Shown here in pieces: positions 22,701 to 34,035 of a DNA stretch of 64,000 nucleotides. The position numbers and the translations under genes were made by a program. The notes beneath the pieces are model-generated. The model was not told where the DNA came from. It did no database searches and saw only the letters and a list, made by a program, of their open reading frames with translations. This stretch comes from Pteria penguin (taxonomy: Eukaryota > Mollusca > Bivalvia > Pterioida > Pteriidae). Location of the stretch: positions 57,289,739 to 57,353,738 of the forward strand of contig CM068584.1 in assembly GCA_035048485.1 (NCBI GenBank). Reading direction: 5' to 3'. The number at the start of each line of letters is the position of its first letter. Position 1 is the first letter of the stretch.

Positions 22701-23619
22701 AAATATCCCGAACAACTTCTCCGGGCGATAATTGGTGGAAACATCAATATTTTCTTGTTACTGTAATTATTATAATTTTGGCTACCATTTTGGCTACCAT
22801 GAATCAACATAGACACAGGTCATCTTTTGTAACGTTTATTGCCAAATGAATAGTATGCAAGCGAAGAAGGAAAATTTCGTATATAAAACATCTCTTTTGA
22901 AATAATTTAAATGTACTGAATAATTTATGGGTATTTTATTTGTTGTCATTCCCCGTGTAACAGTGTTTATTGTCTTAACATTACTTAACATAACTTGGCA
23001 AGAAAACCAGTAGTTCTGTAATGTTGTAAGGAATTCTACCCTATATTTTCTCATAAAGTGGAAGCAATTGCGATACTATATGAAATATATAAGAAATATA
23101 TCAAAAAAGCAGCTTGACTGCCGTAATATAAAAAAAAGAAAAAATGTTTTCTTTAGACCTTATGTGTTTACGAATAAATTGATATACATATACTTACCGG
23201 TGATAAATCGTCAATAAGCGCTTTAATGTATCGAATTCGGTATAACCATACCATCACATAGACAGAAATAAGGGGAAGACAAGAACATCAGTAAAACCGA
23301 TGGATGCTCCTGACTGCATCAAACCAAAGGATGAGCCATTTGAAATAAATACACGTCAAATTTAAATCTTATTTGAATATTGAATTAGATTTAAAACATA
23401 AAATTAAATTTAATTGGTGACTGAATAAATTTGATAAAACTTGATTTAACATACATTTGATTAAATTGAAAAATAAGAGGGACCCTCATATCCTGCACAT
23501 GTAGATACAATATTAAATTTTGATGAGAAAAAATATCACGAAATCAAGAAATTCAGTAATATTGACGGATGCTCCCCGAATAATATCAAGAAGGAAGGGA
23601 AAACTCAATACATTAAAAA
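22701..23619. other. intergenic, nothing recognised
   Basis: AT-rich with no family match. The frame at 22836-23054 (-) has no recognisable content. Confidence 0.4.
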
Positions 23620-24560
23620 CTAGAGACTGACATTCGCAGCGTGCCTTTGTTAAGGTCAAAGGTCACTATCAAGGTAACATGATAAAAATGTTGACATCAG
23701 CAGAAGGTCTTGTCATAAGGAATACACATGCCATATATGAAATCCCATCTTTTAATGTGTATTAGTTGTGACTAGTGTTAAATTGTTTGCTGATGGACAA
23801 ACGGACGGAAAGACATACGGTGTGATTGCTATAGGGCACCTGAAGCTGGACACTAGTTATTGTACGCATTTATGACTAGGGGCACATCTATGGTAGTTTT
23901 GAAGTGGACGCCTTAATTATCATAAGGTCGCCTTAAGGCAAAATCAAAATATTATATCGGGTGCAAAAGAGGGGGGGGGGGAATCGCTTTTCGAAGCTGG
24001 TAATTTGTGGACAGTTTTGATGTTTTCGACTCTTCTGAAGATATTTTTCATCATTTTCATCATATTTTTATGCAAGCAATAATTCTTCAGTTTTCCTTTT
24101 GCAAAAATGATGTGGACGTATTTGTTTTGCATACAAACGTACGCCTGGCTATGCCCCTGAATTGACAATATCAAAAATCAAAGAAAATGTTCCTGAGTGG
24201 CTATTGTTATCAGAAATGATCATAAATGACCTCTAAGTACTAGTTAATAAGTGACTTTGACATTTCAGAAATGACCTTGAGTGACCTTTGTCTAAAATGC
24301 CCACATCATGTAGAACTGTCTGGTACAGTATGTTCCAATCCTGATATAAGTATTTCATGATATTTCATTCCTAATAAATGACCTTTCAGAAATGACATTG
24401 AGTGACGTTTGTCCATAAGCCGATGTCACATCATCGTCGGAAACGTAGTGCAATTGGACGTGGGTCTTCAACGATGGCACACGGCTAATAAACGTAATGC
24501 AAATGATGTCAAATAAACGTTAGGTGAAATATGATCAAATTATCATGCAAAGTGTAGGAG
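23620..24560 (+). repeat. composite dispersed repeat, pair with 30760-31500
   Basis: Blocks shared in order with 30760-31500 include 'aaggtcac', 'gtcataaggaatacacatg(c/t)ca', 'tgtgtattag(t/a)tgtgact', 'tttgctga(t/c)gga', 'attgctatagg', then 'gtggctat...atcagaaatgatca(t/c)aaatgacct'. Within the second half a subunit 'gacctttcagaaatgacctt' followed by 'gagtgacgtttgtcc' is repeated about every 135-146 bp. A poly-G tract of about 10 lies at 23970-23981. No coding potential. Confidence 0.7.
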
Positions 24561-24594
24561 ATATGTTTCATGGTATGTTAAGTCTTAGCATAGA

Positions 24595-24806
24595 CGGATC
24601 TACAAATTTTTGAAAGGAAAGGGGGGGGGGGTAAGTTTCGCATGACTAATGTTTTGCAGTATTTAGTATGTAAAAGGGGTGGGGGGGGGTGGGTGGGGGG
24701 GGGTTTGCAGTCCTAATGGCCGAAAATAATCTTATTTGTTAAAATGTTCTGAAAAAAAAGAAGGGGGGGGGGTTGCAACCCCTTATCCACCTCGCTAGAT
24801 CCGCCA
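24595..24806. mobile_element. GCGGATC-ended poly-G MITE, copy 3
   Basis: Begins GACGGATCTACAAATTTTTG and ends CCTCGCTAGATCCGCCATTC. It has four G tracts (10-11 G near 24620, two near 24676-24703, 9-10 G near 24762) and the phrases 'actaatgttttgcagtattt' and 'gttgcaacccc' in common with 14996-15172 in inverse orientation. Confidence 0.75.
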
Positions 24807-26546
24807 TTCGAAAATAAAATTTTTGGCGATTTTTCACTGTCTGTTTGGACTTAGTATTTTCAATGCAAAAACAATTGACGTTACTTATTAACTCCTCATA
24901 TTATAATTTGATGCTGTAATTTTGTCATTGGTTTCATTCAATAATATTAAGGACCAAAACTGCTATAATGAAAATATATTGTCAATATTTTAAGTTTTAG
25001 ATCTTTTATGAAGAGTTTAAGATTGTATTATTACTGGTAATGAAAGATTGGAAGGAATCTTAAGGTCGTGGTTCGAATTCCGACAGGGGCATTTTTTTTT
25101 TTACTAAATTTTGGATTTGTTATACTGAAATAATATTTTTCAATATTTCAATTTTTAGATATTTTATTTTTACTATTTGTTGTGTGTGATTAAAAAACCC
25201 CTCTTGTTATTAAACCCTCTCTTATAACCCTCTAGTAAATTTATTGGTTTTGTCCAGATCTCTCAAAACGTGGCGCCACCTGAGGTAACATTAGGTCACG
25301 AAAGGGTTCTGTCATTTTACAAAATTATTCAAGTCTGAAGCTTACTGAGACAACTAGATTATCAAAATCATTTACCCGATTAAAGTATGTGTGAAGAATT
25401 GATTTTATTTTTGTTCTGCTTGCTCTAGTTGACATTTGTGAGGACTAAATAATTTAAGTGTAGATTGTTCCCTTCTGTTAATACTTTCTCAAAGATCTGG
25501 GTACTCAGGTGAGCGAATTAGGCCTACTTAGGCCTCTTGTTTAATCATATGCAAGTCGTGTCAATGTTGTGACAGTATCGAAACAGACGGAGAGCGAGGT
25601 AAGAGCACGCTAGTTAGGTTCTACTTCAAACAACTAAGCACAAAACTCTTCGAAATACATGGCATCGTCTGTTTACATTTAATTTCACATGTGCATATGG
25701 GCCGAATTTACTTCCATATAAGGAGAGTCAAAAAGAGAAAGAATAATTCTAATAGTGTATAACTTTAACAAACCTAGAAAAATAGTATATTGTTTGAATT
25801 TATTATTTTAATGCCGTGAAAAGTGTTTGAAGGACACTTCCTATTTAACCTAAATAATATTTTGGTGAAGTATGGTGAAATTCTGATGAAAAGGTGGAGG
25901 ATATATGAGCTCTGACGGACGACTATCTGCTCTCCCGAAATTTTCAGGGAGCATAAAACCCCCAATCAAGTTTTGTAATTCAAATGAAAAAGTCAATGCA
26001 TCTATATAAAGGGGGTGGTGGTTGGGGGTGGGTTAAAATAAGCATTCATCACATTGAATCTATAAAATAAAAAATATAAAAATACTATCCTTTCTAAGTA
26101 CATAGCCAATTTCAAAATAAAAGGTAAGGTCAAATGTCAAAGACAATGCCTCTAAATTGTAAGGGCGTCATTGTCATGTCGAATTTTACAAATGCGATAA
26201 TTATCCTATAAAGTCGAAAGTATAAAGTATAAAAATAGATAAAATGTGAAGGTTAGTACCACTAAATTTAAGAGAGAGTTAGAAATTGCCATATTTAAAA
26301 GATCAAGGTTCAAGATCTAGATGATCTGTGTGATATTTGTCCACATCCGAAATAGCTATAACTATTTGTGTGAAATGCTATCATTGCCTATGAAAAATAT
26401 GAACCTTACTGTTGTTTAAATTTTTAACTTCCTCTAATACTTTGATTCTTAGAAAATGATGCGAGTAACTTTTCACCAAAAAGACCTACCCCAGTGACAA
26501 CTACGTATATTATAGTCAAATTCTGATCAAAGGATTAGGAGCTACA
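24807..26546. other. intergenic upstream of the TatD gene
   Basis: Contains a B-box-like tRNA remnant at 25070-25085 (GGTTCGAATTCC), a GCGCCACC-type dispersed repeat at 25217-25310, and a GT-rich run at 26011-26030. No exon is called. The promoter of the TatD gene and its presumed non-coding first exon may lie here or nearer 26750-26900. Confidence 0.4.
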
Positions 26547-26732
26547 TGCGCGGATCCAGAAATTTTTGTCAGAGGGGGTCCAACCAAAAAAGGAAAAGTT
26601 TTCTCTTAGACGAGGGGGGGGGGGGGGTGGTCAAACCCCAAAATGCCCAAATATTACCTTTTTGGTAAAATTTTCGGATTCCAGGGGGTGGGGGTGGGGT
26701 GTTGGTTTCAGACCCCCCTCTGTATCCGCGCA
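26547..26732. mobile_element. GCGGATCC-ended poly-G MITE, copy 4
   Basis: Begins TGCGCGGATCCAGAAATTTT and ends CTGTATCCGCGCA, with a G tract of about 13 near 26615 and 'ggtggggtg' runs. Related to 19374-19559 in the same orientation ('gggggtccaacc', 'ccccaaaatg'). Flanks GGAGCTAC and AGAGCTAA suggest an imperfect 8-bp duplication. It sits about 230 bp upstream of the TatD start. Confidence 0.76.
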
Positions 26733-26958
26733 AGAGCTAAGACTTCTGACAGACCAAAAAGCAAAGAGATGGATGGCCACACAGACACCACATCAACTAT
26801 GTTCCTTTGGAAGTTTCTGTACATTTACAAAGTGCTCTGTTTATCTTGTAGACCCGATAATAGTGGCCTTATTATAAAATGTGAGGACGATCGAAATCTA
26901 TTTTGTTGCATGTTTACCCTTGTCTATTTAACCAATGTTATGTTTTGCATTTTAGATA

Positions 26959-29466
26959 ATGTCTGCAAAAAACCAGAAAGTGGAGAACAGGCCAAGGCAT
27001 TCAGCAAAACAATTAAGATTGAAATCTAATCAAAAGGCTAAAAACAAAGTGGCATCTCTTATACAAGAGGGAGAATCTGTCCTAGATTGTGTACGGAGAG
27101 TCACAAAAGGCGGAATACTTGTGGAGCCTAAAGATCTATACAGTTCTTTAGTGCCCTTGCCTTTGGATGACTTGAAGGAAGGTGTCAAGCAACAGTACAG
27201 GCTTGCCTGTAAAAAAGGAAGTAAATGGTGGGTTACAGAGACACGACTCAATTGTAGATGTGATATGTCAGATCAATGGATCGATGATAACCTGCCTTCG
27301 TTGGACGGGAGTCGTCTACCAAAGCCTAAAAAGAATATTTGTACATCGGAATACGACTCTCAGACGAGCAAGGATATCAGGTTACTCACTGATCCATCTC
27401 TACCTGGTTACCAAGCAAATGCTGCTGATGACAATAGTCAGCTGGAGGAAGTAATTGTGTCCTCTCTCACCAGTGCAGTGAAAGAGGAAATCGATTCGTC
27501 CTCTTTGGAACCAGTAGGGAACCAATCTGAGCAATTGAGTCCGATGGCTGTGCTTCATTGTCAAACCTCAGTGCCTGAGTCTACATCTTCAGCGCTTGCC
27601 GGTCAGTACTCAGTGTCTGAGAGTCAGAATTCAGTGCCTGAATCTCAATATTTAGGGCACGAATATCAGACTTCAGAACATGAAAATGTAAATGAACGAA
27701 TGGATTTTCAACCTTCAATGGTTTGTACAAGCTATGCTGCAATACCACAAACTTTCACTTCTTACAAATCATCACAGCATCAGGCATATTCTGTAACCCA
27801 CCAAATGCAAAATTCTGATAGAAAGAGCAGGAATGACAGAAAAAGGGATCAGCAAAGGAATGCATCAGCCTATCAGTTACATCATAGCTTTGGTGATGCA
27901 GTCGTAGTTGATTCCTCTTCGACGCAGCGAGCAATTAAACCTGGTAAACGGTCTTTGTCTGTTACAATTTTGGCTGAAGAACCTTATGGCCCAAAGGCAC
28001 CAAAGCAAACAAAAGTTGTACAGACTAAGATGAATCAACCATATTGTCTGCTCTCTGGTTGCTGCTCTACAGATAGGCGTCCTAAGCGACATGCAGTTCA
28101 GAAGCATTTACCTACAATGTTTCGTGAAGTCTCCGATGATATTCCCGCTAAGGTAGAGGCTCTGAAATGGTTAGTATGTCAGGCTTTTGGCAAGTCGTCC
28201 ACATTAGACACTGCAGTTGACAGTGTAAACAAATCAGGATTAATTCCAGAAGGAAGCTCACTAGATACCCTCCATACCAATGCCTTTATTAGAGCTTGTG
28301 AATATATGGGGATACCAGCACCTTCAGAGTTTACACTGCATCCTATCAATTCACCAGCAGTTCTGTTGTTTTGGAGGTGTTTGATTGCTATTTTGAATTC
28401 TTGCAATACTGAAATACGGAAGAGATTTTATCATCTGTCAAATAGTAAGGGGAGTTCGCAATTAGTTTCGGAATTGCAAGAGGGCCAACCTCTTTCATCA
28501 TCTGCCCCAAAACAACATACAGATCAAGTTCTGTGTGAGGAACTGCCATCAGACTTGGATGAAGTTATACCAGTGGATGAGGTGTCATATATTAGTGAGT
28601 GGATAACTTTAGATTGTTTTCCAAAAGACGCTCCTCAAATTTACGACAGCCATTTCCATCTGGATCGAACATCCAAACAAATCTGGAATGTGGACCATGG
28701 ACATACTGTGGAAGAGTTGCTAGCATATAGTTACTCTGACGCAGTTGTCTCAAAGCCTGCTGTGCAAGTCAATGTTGTTGGAGGAATAATGGTGTTCAGT
28801 GAACCCAAGACGTACCCACCAATAGATTTTAAAGTCAAGGGTCCTTGGAGAATCGCAGTGGGAGTTCATCCAAAATATTTTGAAACTCTCACAGTTGAAC
28901 GTACCATAGTTCTTCAGCAACTATTAGGCCATCCTAGAGTCGTAGCCTTAGGAGAATGTGGTCTAGACCGAACTGTTCAAATTTCCAAATGGTCACACCA
29001 GGAGGAAATATTTTGTAAGCTCCTGAGGATGGCCAAACCTACTCAAACTTTGGTACTTCATTTGCGAGGTATCAAAGGAGACACATACAGTTCAGATGTG
29101 TATGCTCGTGGACTGATGCTGTTGGAAGCTCATTGCACAAGACAGCAGAAGATACACGTGCATTGCTTTATGGGAAAAGCTGAAATGGTTAAGGCATGGC
29201 TAAGCAAGTTCCCAAATTCATATTTTGGTGTGACAGCTGCAGTCACTGCATTTGACCACCATCAAATAAATGGTCTAAAAACAATTCCCAAAGCACATCT
29301 ACTGTTAGAGACAGACTCTCCGCATTTTCCACCAAGTAAAGCAAAAATAAATACTCCAGCTTATATAGGGGAAGTAGCAACATTTGTATCTGTGCATCTG
29401 GACATGCGGCCATCAGAATTGATGCATATAACTACTGAGAATGCAAAACATCTTTACGAGTCATAA
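26959..29466 (+). CDS. TatD-family metal-dependent hydrolase (TATDN2-like), 835 aa
   Basis: Residues from about 555 to 835 form a TatD-type TIM-barrel nuclease domain. The expected metal ligands are all present: H565 and H567 (SHFHLD), E666 (ALGECGLDR), H701 (LVLHLRG), H735 (IHVHCFMG) and D786 (LLLETDSPHF), plus the GVHPKYF motif near 635. TatD proteins are Mg2+/Mn2+-dependent 3'-5' exonucleases; activity here is inferred. Residues 1-110 are basic and include NCRCDMSDQW; 115-330 are Ser/Gln-rich and likely disordered; near 350-375 a C-x4-C...H-x4-H pattern (CLLSGC ... HAVQKH) suggests a small zinc finger. Such long TatD proteins exceed the about 260-residue bacterial enzymes. The ATG follows an acceptor 'tttgcattttag' (AG at 26954-26955), so a 5' non-coding exon is likely. 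It is intact, unlike every other coding region here. No AATAAA was seen close after the stop. Confidence 0.92.
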   Translation: MSAKNQKVENRPRHSAKQLRLKSNQKAKNKVASLIQEGESVLDCVRRVTKGGILVEPKDLYSSLVPLPLDDLKEGVKQQYRLACKKGSKWWVTETRLNCRCDMSDQWIDDNLPSLDGSRLPKPKKNICTSEYDSQTSKDIRLLTDPSLPGYQANAADDNSQLEEVIVSSLTSAVKEEIDSSSLEPVGNQSEQLSPMAVLHCQTSVPESTSSALAGQYSVSESQNSVPESQYLGHEYQTSEHENVNERMDFQPSMVCTSYAAIPQTFTSYKSSQHQAYSVTHQMQNSDRKSRNDRKRDQQRNASAYQLHHSFGDAVVVDSSSTQRAIKPGKRSLSVTILAEEPYGPKAPKQTKVVQTKMNQPYCLLSGCCSTDRRPKRHAVQKHLPTMFREVSDDIPAKVEALKWLVCQAFGKSSTLDTAVDSVNKSGLIPEGSSLDTLHTNAFIRACEYMGIPAPSEFTLHPINSPAVLLFWRCLIAILNSCNTEIRKRFYHLSNSKGSSQLVSELQEGQPLSSSAPKQHTDQVLCEELPSDLDEVIPVDEVSYISEWITLDCFPKDAPQIYDSHFHLDRTSKQIWNVDHGHTVEELLAYSYSDAVVSKPAVQVNVVGGIMVFSEPKTYPPIDFKVKGPWRIAVGVHPKYFETLTVERTIVLQQLLGHPRVVALGECGLDRTVQISKWSHQEEIFCKLLRMAKPTQTLVLHLRGIKGDTYSSDVYARGLMLLEAHCTRQQKIHVHCFMGKAEMVKAWLSKFPNSYFGVTAAVTAFDHHQINGLKTIPKAHLLLETDSPHFPPSKAKINTPAYIGEVATFVSVHLDMRPSELMHITTENAKHLYES

Positions 29467-29477
29467 AGAATTATTTG

Positions 29478-30008
29478 GATTCTTCATGCCAATCTCTTAT
29501 TTGTGCTGAAGATCAATACTAAGGCCTTTCTTAATCTTCATGCCATTCTTCTTTTTGTGCTGAAGATCAATACTAAGGCCTTTCTTAATCTTCATGCCAT
29601 TCTCCTTTTTTGTGCTGAAGATCAATACTAAGGTCTTTCTTAATCTTCATGCCATTCTCCTTTTTTGTGCTGAAGATCAATACTAAGACTTTTCTTAATC
29701 TTCATGCCATTCTCTTATTTGTGCTGAAGATCAATACTAAGGCCTTTCTTAATCTTCATGCCATTCTCTTATTTGTGCTGAAGATCAATACTAAGGCCTT
29801 TCTTAATCTTCATGCCATTCTCTTATTTGTGCTGAAGATCAATACTAAGGCCTTTCTTAATCTTCATGCCATTCTCCTTTTTTGTGCTGAAGATCAATAC
29901 TAAGGCCTCTTTGAATTTTCATGCCATTCTCTTTTTGTTGCTGAAGATCAATGCTACAGCCTCTCTTAATCTTCATGCCATTTTCAATTTTGTGCTGAAG
30001 ATCAAAAG
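29478..30008. repeat. 54/55-bp minisatellite, ten units, in the TatD 3' flank
   Basis: The phrase TGCTGAAGATCAAT starts at 29504, 29558, 29613, 29668, 29722, 29776, 29830, 29885, 29939 and about 29993, giving units of 54 or 55 bp. Central units are almost identical; the first and last are diverged. The array begins about 12 bp after the TatD stop, so it is probably 3' UTR. Each unit contains the dyad GAAGAT...AAGGCCTT...ATCTTC. An 84-residue frame inside is an 18-residue repeat from the 54-bp period and is not called as a gene. Confidence 0.93.
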
Positions 30009-30759
30009 TAAATTTCAGATTTCATAGCATGTTTAGCAGCCTTATCATACAATTTCTTTAATGGACTTTCGCCCCCTTAGGATTCATCAAACATGTGAGT
30101 AAATTATTTCCTACATTACTTAATTTAGCTTTATAGTTAAACGTAATGTTTAATATATTAGAAAAGGTTTCCACAAATAAGATATTATATCAAAGAAAAA
30201 AGAGGGATCAATAACAAAAGACAAATATGCCATTCTATTCACTTGTTTAGTAAATCATAAATCATTAAAAAACTAAGGAGTATCTCCCTCATGCATAGCT
30301 CTGTCCTTAAACTGATATTGTGGCTAACTTATTTGGCTTCTTTGGTTTTAACTCTGCTCTTCAAAGATTTATTTATTATTCGAACTCCAATTATTCGGCC
30401 ATGAGCATCACTGAAGAGACATAAATTGTCGGAATGCCCATCTGGTGCACAATATTAAAGCATGTATATATGTTCTTATACTTATTATATATTATAGCAA
30501 CACATATCATTAAATTAAATTATCATCAAACAAAGAAATGCTGCAGAATTTGAACACATCTTTTTTAACATTTCCCTGATTATATGACCTCATTTTTTAC
30601 CTTTGTCTCCATGCCAAAACCAAAATATCAATAATTATAATGCATAATCACTACAAGCAAAGGAATATATTAAGATTTGTTATAGATTTTCAACTTTCTT
30701 AACATATGCTTTATCGTGTAAACACTTGCCATAATATTTTAAGAATTGGATGAATAACA
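30009..30759. other. intergenic downstream of the minisatellite
   Basis: AT-rich; no gene or repeat family recognised. Confidence 0.4.
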
Positions 30760-31500
30760 TGTAATTCCATGTAGATGTAAACATCAAGGACATAGGTCCA
30801 TTTCAAGGTCACATTATAAAGAATTGACGCAATTAGGAAAGTTTTGTCTTAAAGAATACACATGTCAGACATAAAAGCCCTACATGTAAATGTGTATTAG
30901 ATGTGACTAACTTTATATCTTTTTGCTGACGGACGGGCAGACAGATTGCTATAGGACAACAGTTTATGTAACAGGGCACTAATAATTATAATCATTTATA
31001 GTTATGTAAAACCTCTAACTAACCAAAGTGGTCAGAGGGTTTCTGAGTGGCTATAACTATCAGAAATGATCACAAATGACCTTTAAATCCTAGTTCATAT
31101 GTGACTTTGACCTTTTCAGAGATAACATTTAATGATCTTTGTCCAATAGCCCATATCCTGTAAAACATTCTGTTGAAGCATGATCAAATTTTAATGAATG
31201 GTGTAGGATATATAAATACTTCAAGTTAGTATGGAATAAATGAACTTGACCTTTCAAAAATGACCTTGAGTGACGTTTGTCCGAAATGGCATGTCCTGTA
31301 AAACATTTTGTTGAAGTATGATCAAATTCTTATTCAAGGTGTAGGAAAGATAAGTATTTTATGATATCTTAAGTCCTAGTTAATAAGTGAACTCGACTTT
31401 TTAGAAATGACCTTGAAAAACCTTTCTAAAGAACAGATGTACAGAGAGACGTACATACGGATAGACACGACAGCGAGTATATGCTCTAGCGAATTTTGGG
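30760..31500 (+). repeat. composite dispersed repeat, pair with 23620-24560
   Basis: Direct copy of the composite described at 23620-24560. Here the subunit beginning 'gac(t)tt..ccttttcaga' is repeated at about 31105, 31246 and 31393 (spacing near 146 bp). It ends with 'gacagagagacgtacatacggatagac' type sequence and 'ctctagcgaattttggggggagcataaa'. Confidence 0.7.
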
Positions 31501-31924
31501 GGGAGCATAAATGATGGAAATATGAAACAGGAAAGGCAATGACGTAATCTTCACATTTAGCTCAGATGCCGCCAACGTAGACGAGAAAGGGGAGGGGTTA
31601 TTGAAACAGTTCTTTTACACTATAGTACAGTCGAGCTAAAACAAAGAATAAGAGAAAAACATGTTAGAAACCACATGACCAACTTGCAAAGCTAGGTGTA
31701 AAAGTCAAGTTAAGAATAAGTTGCAAAACAGTAGTTATTATAGGGACTATCTACATGCCAAGTATTAATGTTGTAGCTCTTATGATTCTTGACTTCTTAA
31801 CTTAAGTGTTATTATATCCTTTTCCTAATGTTATGTGACTGTGACACTTTCTACAGAGTATTTATTCACATTCATGTATATATATACAGTGCTGAATTAT
31901 ATTGTTTCGACTGTATGTCAGGGC
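31501..31924. other. intergenic, nothing recognised
   Basis: No gene or repeat family recognised. Confidence 0.35.
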
Positions 31925-32070
31925 ATTCACGGCGGGTGTGGATAGCCAAGCAGGAGACGCTCACTCCTCCCGGGCACCTGGTCTCACCTCTGAATTTCAG
32001 GGGTCCGTGAATGTCCACTGTGGTACATTGTTGTTAGTGCCATAGTCATGTGACACCAGTTATTTCCGTA
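31925..32070 (+). repeat. dispersed repeat, inverse copy of 16057-16215
   Basis: Carries 'ggcattcacggcgggtgtgg', 'gagacgctcactcctcccgg', 'tcacctctgaatttcag', 'ccactgtggtacattg' and 'gccatagtcatgtgacacca'. It lies opposite in orientation to 16057-16215, about 16 kb away. The nearby 32110-32170 resembles 1470-1545. Confidence 0.7.
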
Positions 32071-33270
32071 TTTTACTTGAGAATGGATCTAAGACGCAAG
32101 GGTTAACCAAAATATTGACAGACAGGCAGCTATTGCCAATCTATACGCCAGAATTGCTTTGAAATCCGGTCAAAAGTCTGTTTTTAGATTTAAAAAAATT
32201 GAAATTATGGTATCTGTTTGTAATAACATTTTTGATGGACTTCTCTTTAAAACAAAGCTGTATCATCCTACAGTTATTTTGAATCAGTTACCGCGGTATT
32301 TTAGTTTTACATTACACATAACTTTTATATAGCCAAGGTATCATTGCCCACAATTGTTGTGAGTTAAATAGAATATCCAAAAAAACAATCACTTTCATTA
32401 TCCAAATTGTTAACTGAAAATAAGAATTATAAAATGTGTTTTTTTATTCAATTTGTTGTATATTTCCGTGGTGACCTTTCTCATGCGGATGAGCCAGTAA
32501 CCTTTCCCTTTTTTCTTTTCTGTCATATATTCAGCCATCCATCATCTATATAAAGACTGAGTTGTCAACACTGTCATACCCCAAGAAGTTAATTCATTCT
32601 CAAGCCAGTCAGTAAAGTAGAAAGCTAGCCTGGTAAGAAATTATGAATATACTTGTATATTATTTTTACCTTATGTTAAACTAAGATGTTTGAGTCATTG
32701 CTATAACCCTCATTGAATTCCATATAAAAAGACTTAAAATAACTATTGTCATTTACAAAGAACTCTATGGGATATGAAGAATATAGATAAAACTTATGAG
32801 AAAATTTACATATAACCAACTACCATAAAAATAGACAAATTAAAAGAGAATTAAAAAAAAACCACATTATTTGCAAGGCATCTGGAGGAACTAAGAAGTT
32901 AACAAGAATTACAAATCAAATCTAAGTTATTTATCTTTGTTCTAGAATGCCGGAAAATAACTCTATACATGTCTGCATAATACGTTTAAATGTTTAAATC
33001 CTGTATCTCATGAGAGTATTTGGTATTAATGCCACAATTGAAATTACAATCATTGTGGTTGACACAGTCAATTCCAGGTTTTAATGAGTTGTGCTTATCT
33101 AACATGTCAATAGTTTATAGCTCACATAATTATTATTTGGTAGACAAACTATCTCATAACGTGCTATGTGTGTTTATAAACACACACTTTCTGTATTGTA
33201 ATGGGTTCCTTTTTTTACAGATACTGTCATAGATGTAAAGATGACAGATAAAAGCAGATCACATGTCCAA
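32071..33270. other. intergenic, AT-rich
   Basis: No coding frame or repeat other than the 32110-32170 match was recognised. Confidence 0.35.
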
Positions 33271-33640
33271 ATTTCATGAAACTGAAGGACATACAAAATC
33301 AATCAAAATGAAAACCATTCAGAAAATAATGAAAAAGCATCTACTTATGGAACATAAAAGGGAGTGAGATCAGGTGCCCGAGGAGAGTATGCATCCCTTG
33401 CTTGCTAGCAACACCCGCCACATACGCCCAGTAAAATTAGTAAAATAATGTCAATTCTAAGCATGCATGGAAAAGTCAAGGAAGTTCAAGTATTAAAGTC
33501 GCCAAACTTGTGTTCAAACTGATCGGATGAGGTCACAGTACAGACCACTATTTGAATTTTTGGATAACGAAATATCATAATGTGTGATAAATACCACGTA
33601 ACGACCGTAGAACGATTGTAGACCATAGAAATAGACAACA
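33271..33640 (+). repeat. dispersed repeat, pair with 22310-22700
   Basis: Direct relative of 22310-22700. The pair is about 11 kb apart. The core 'ggtgcccgaggagagtatgc' is one base from the corresponding 'ggtgcccggggagagtgagc'. Confidence 0.75.
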
Positions 33641-33941
33641 GTTTGACAATCAAAGAAGCAGGATTTTCATCTGAACCCTTGACTCTAATCTCATGACCAA
33701 AACACTATTTTAAACGATCATGATCTGTTTCCACTAATATTCTATCTAAAATGAATCTGGTGTATTATCAACATATATTCCAAAAGTTTGACTGCAATAT
33801 CCAATCATGTGTTATTCTCCTGCAATGACAGCTTCAAGACAAATTACGTCCGGCTAAATCAGACCAATGGAAGAACTATCTTTTACTCTCTGTGTGATTG
33901 CTTTTGCATAAGACAACTCATCAGACAATGATCAACAAAAT

Positions 33942-34035
<94 letters not shown>

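Noticed and set aside
29649..29903. 84-residue protein of 18-residue repeats
   Set aside because: Comes from 54-bp units; 55-bp units on either side break the frame.
29478..30008. CRISPR-like array
   Set aside because: The units are contiguous copies without unique spacers, and the genome is eukaryotic.
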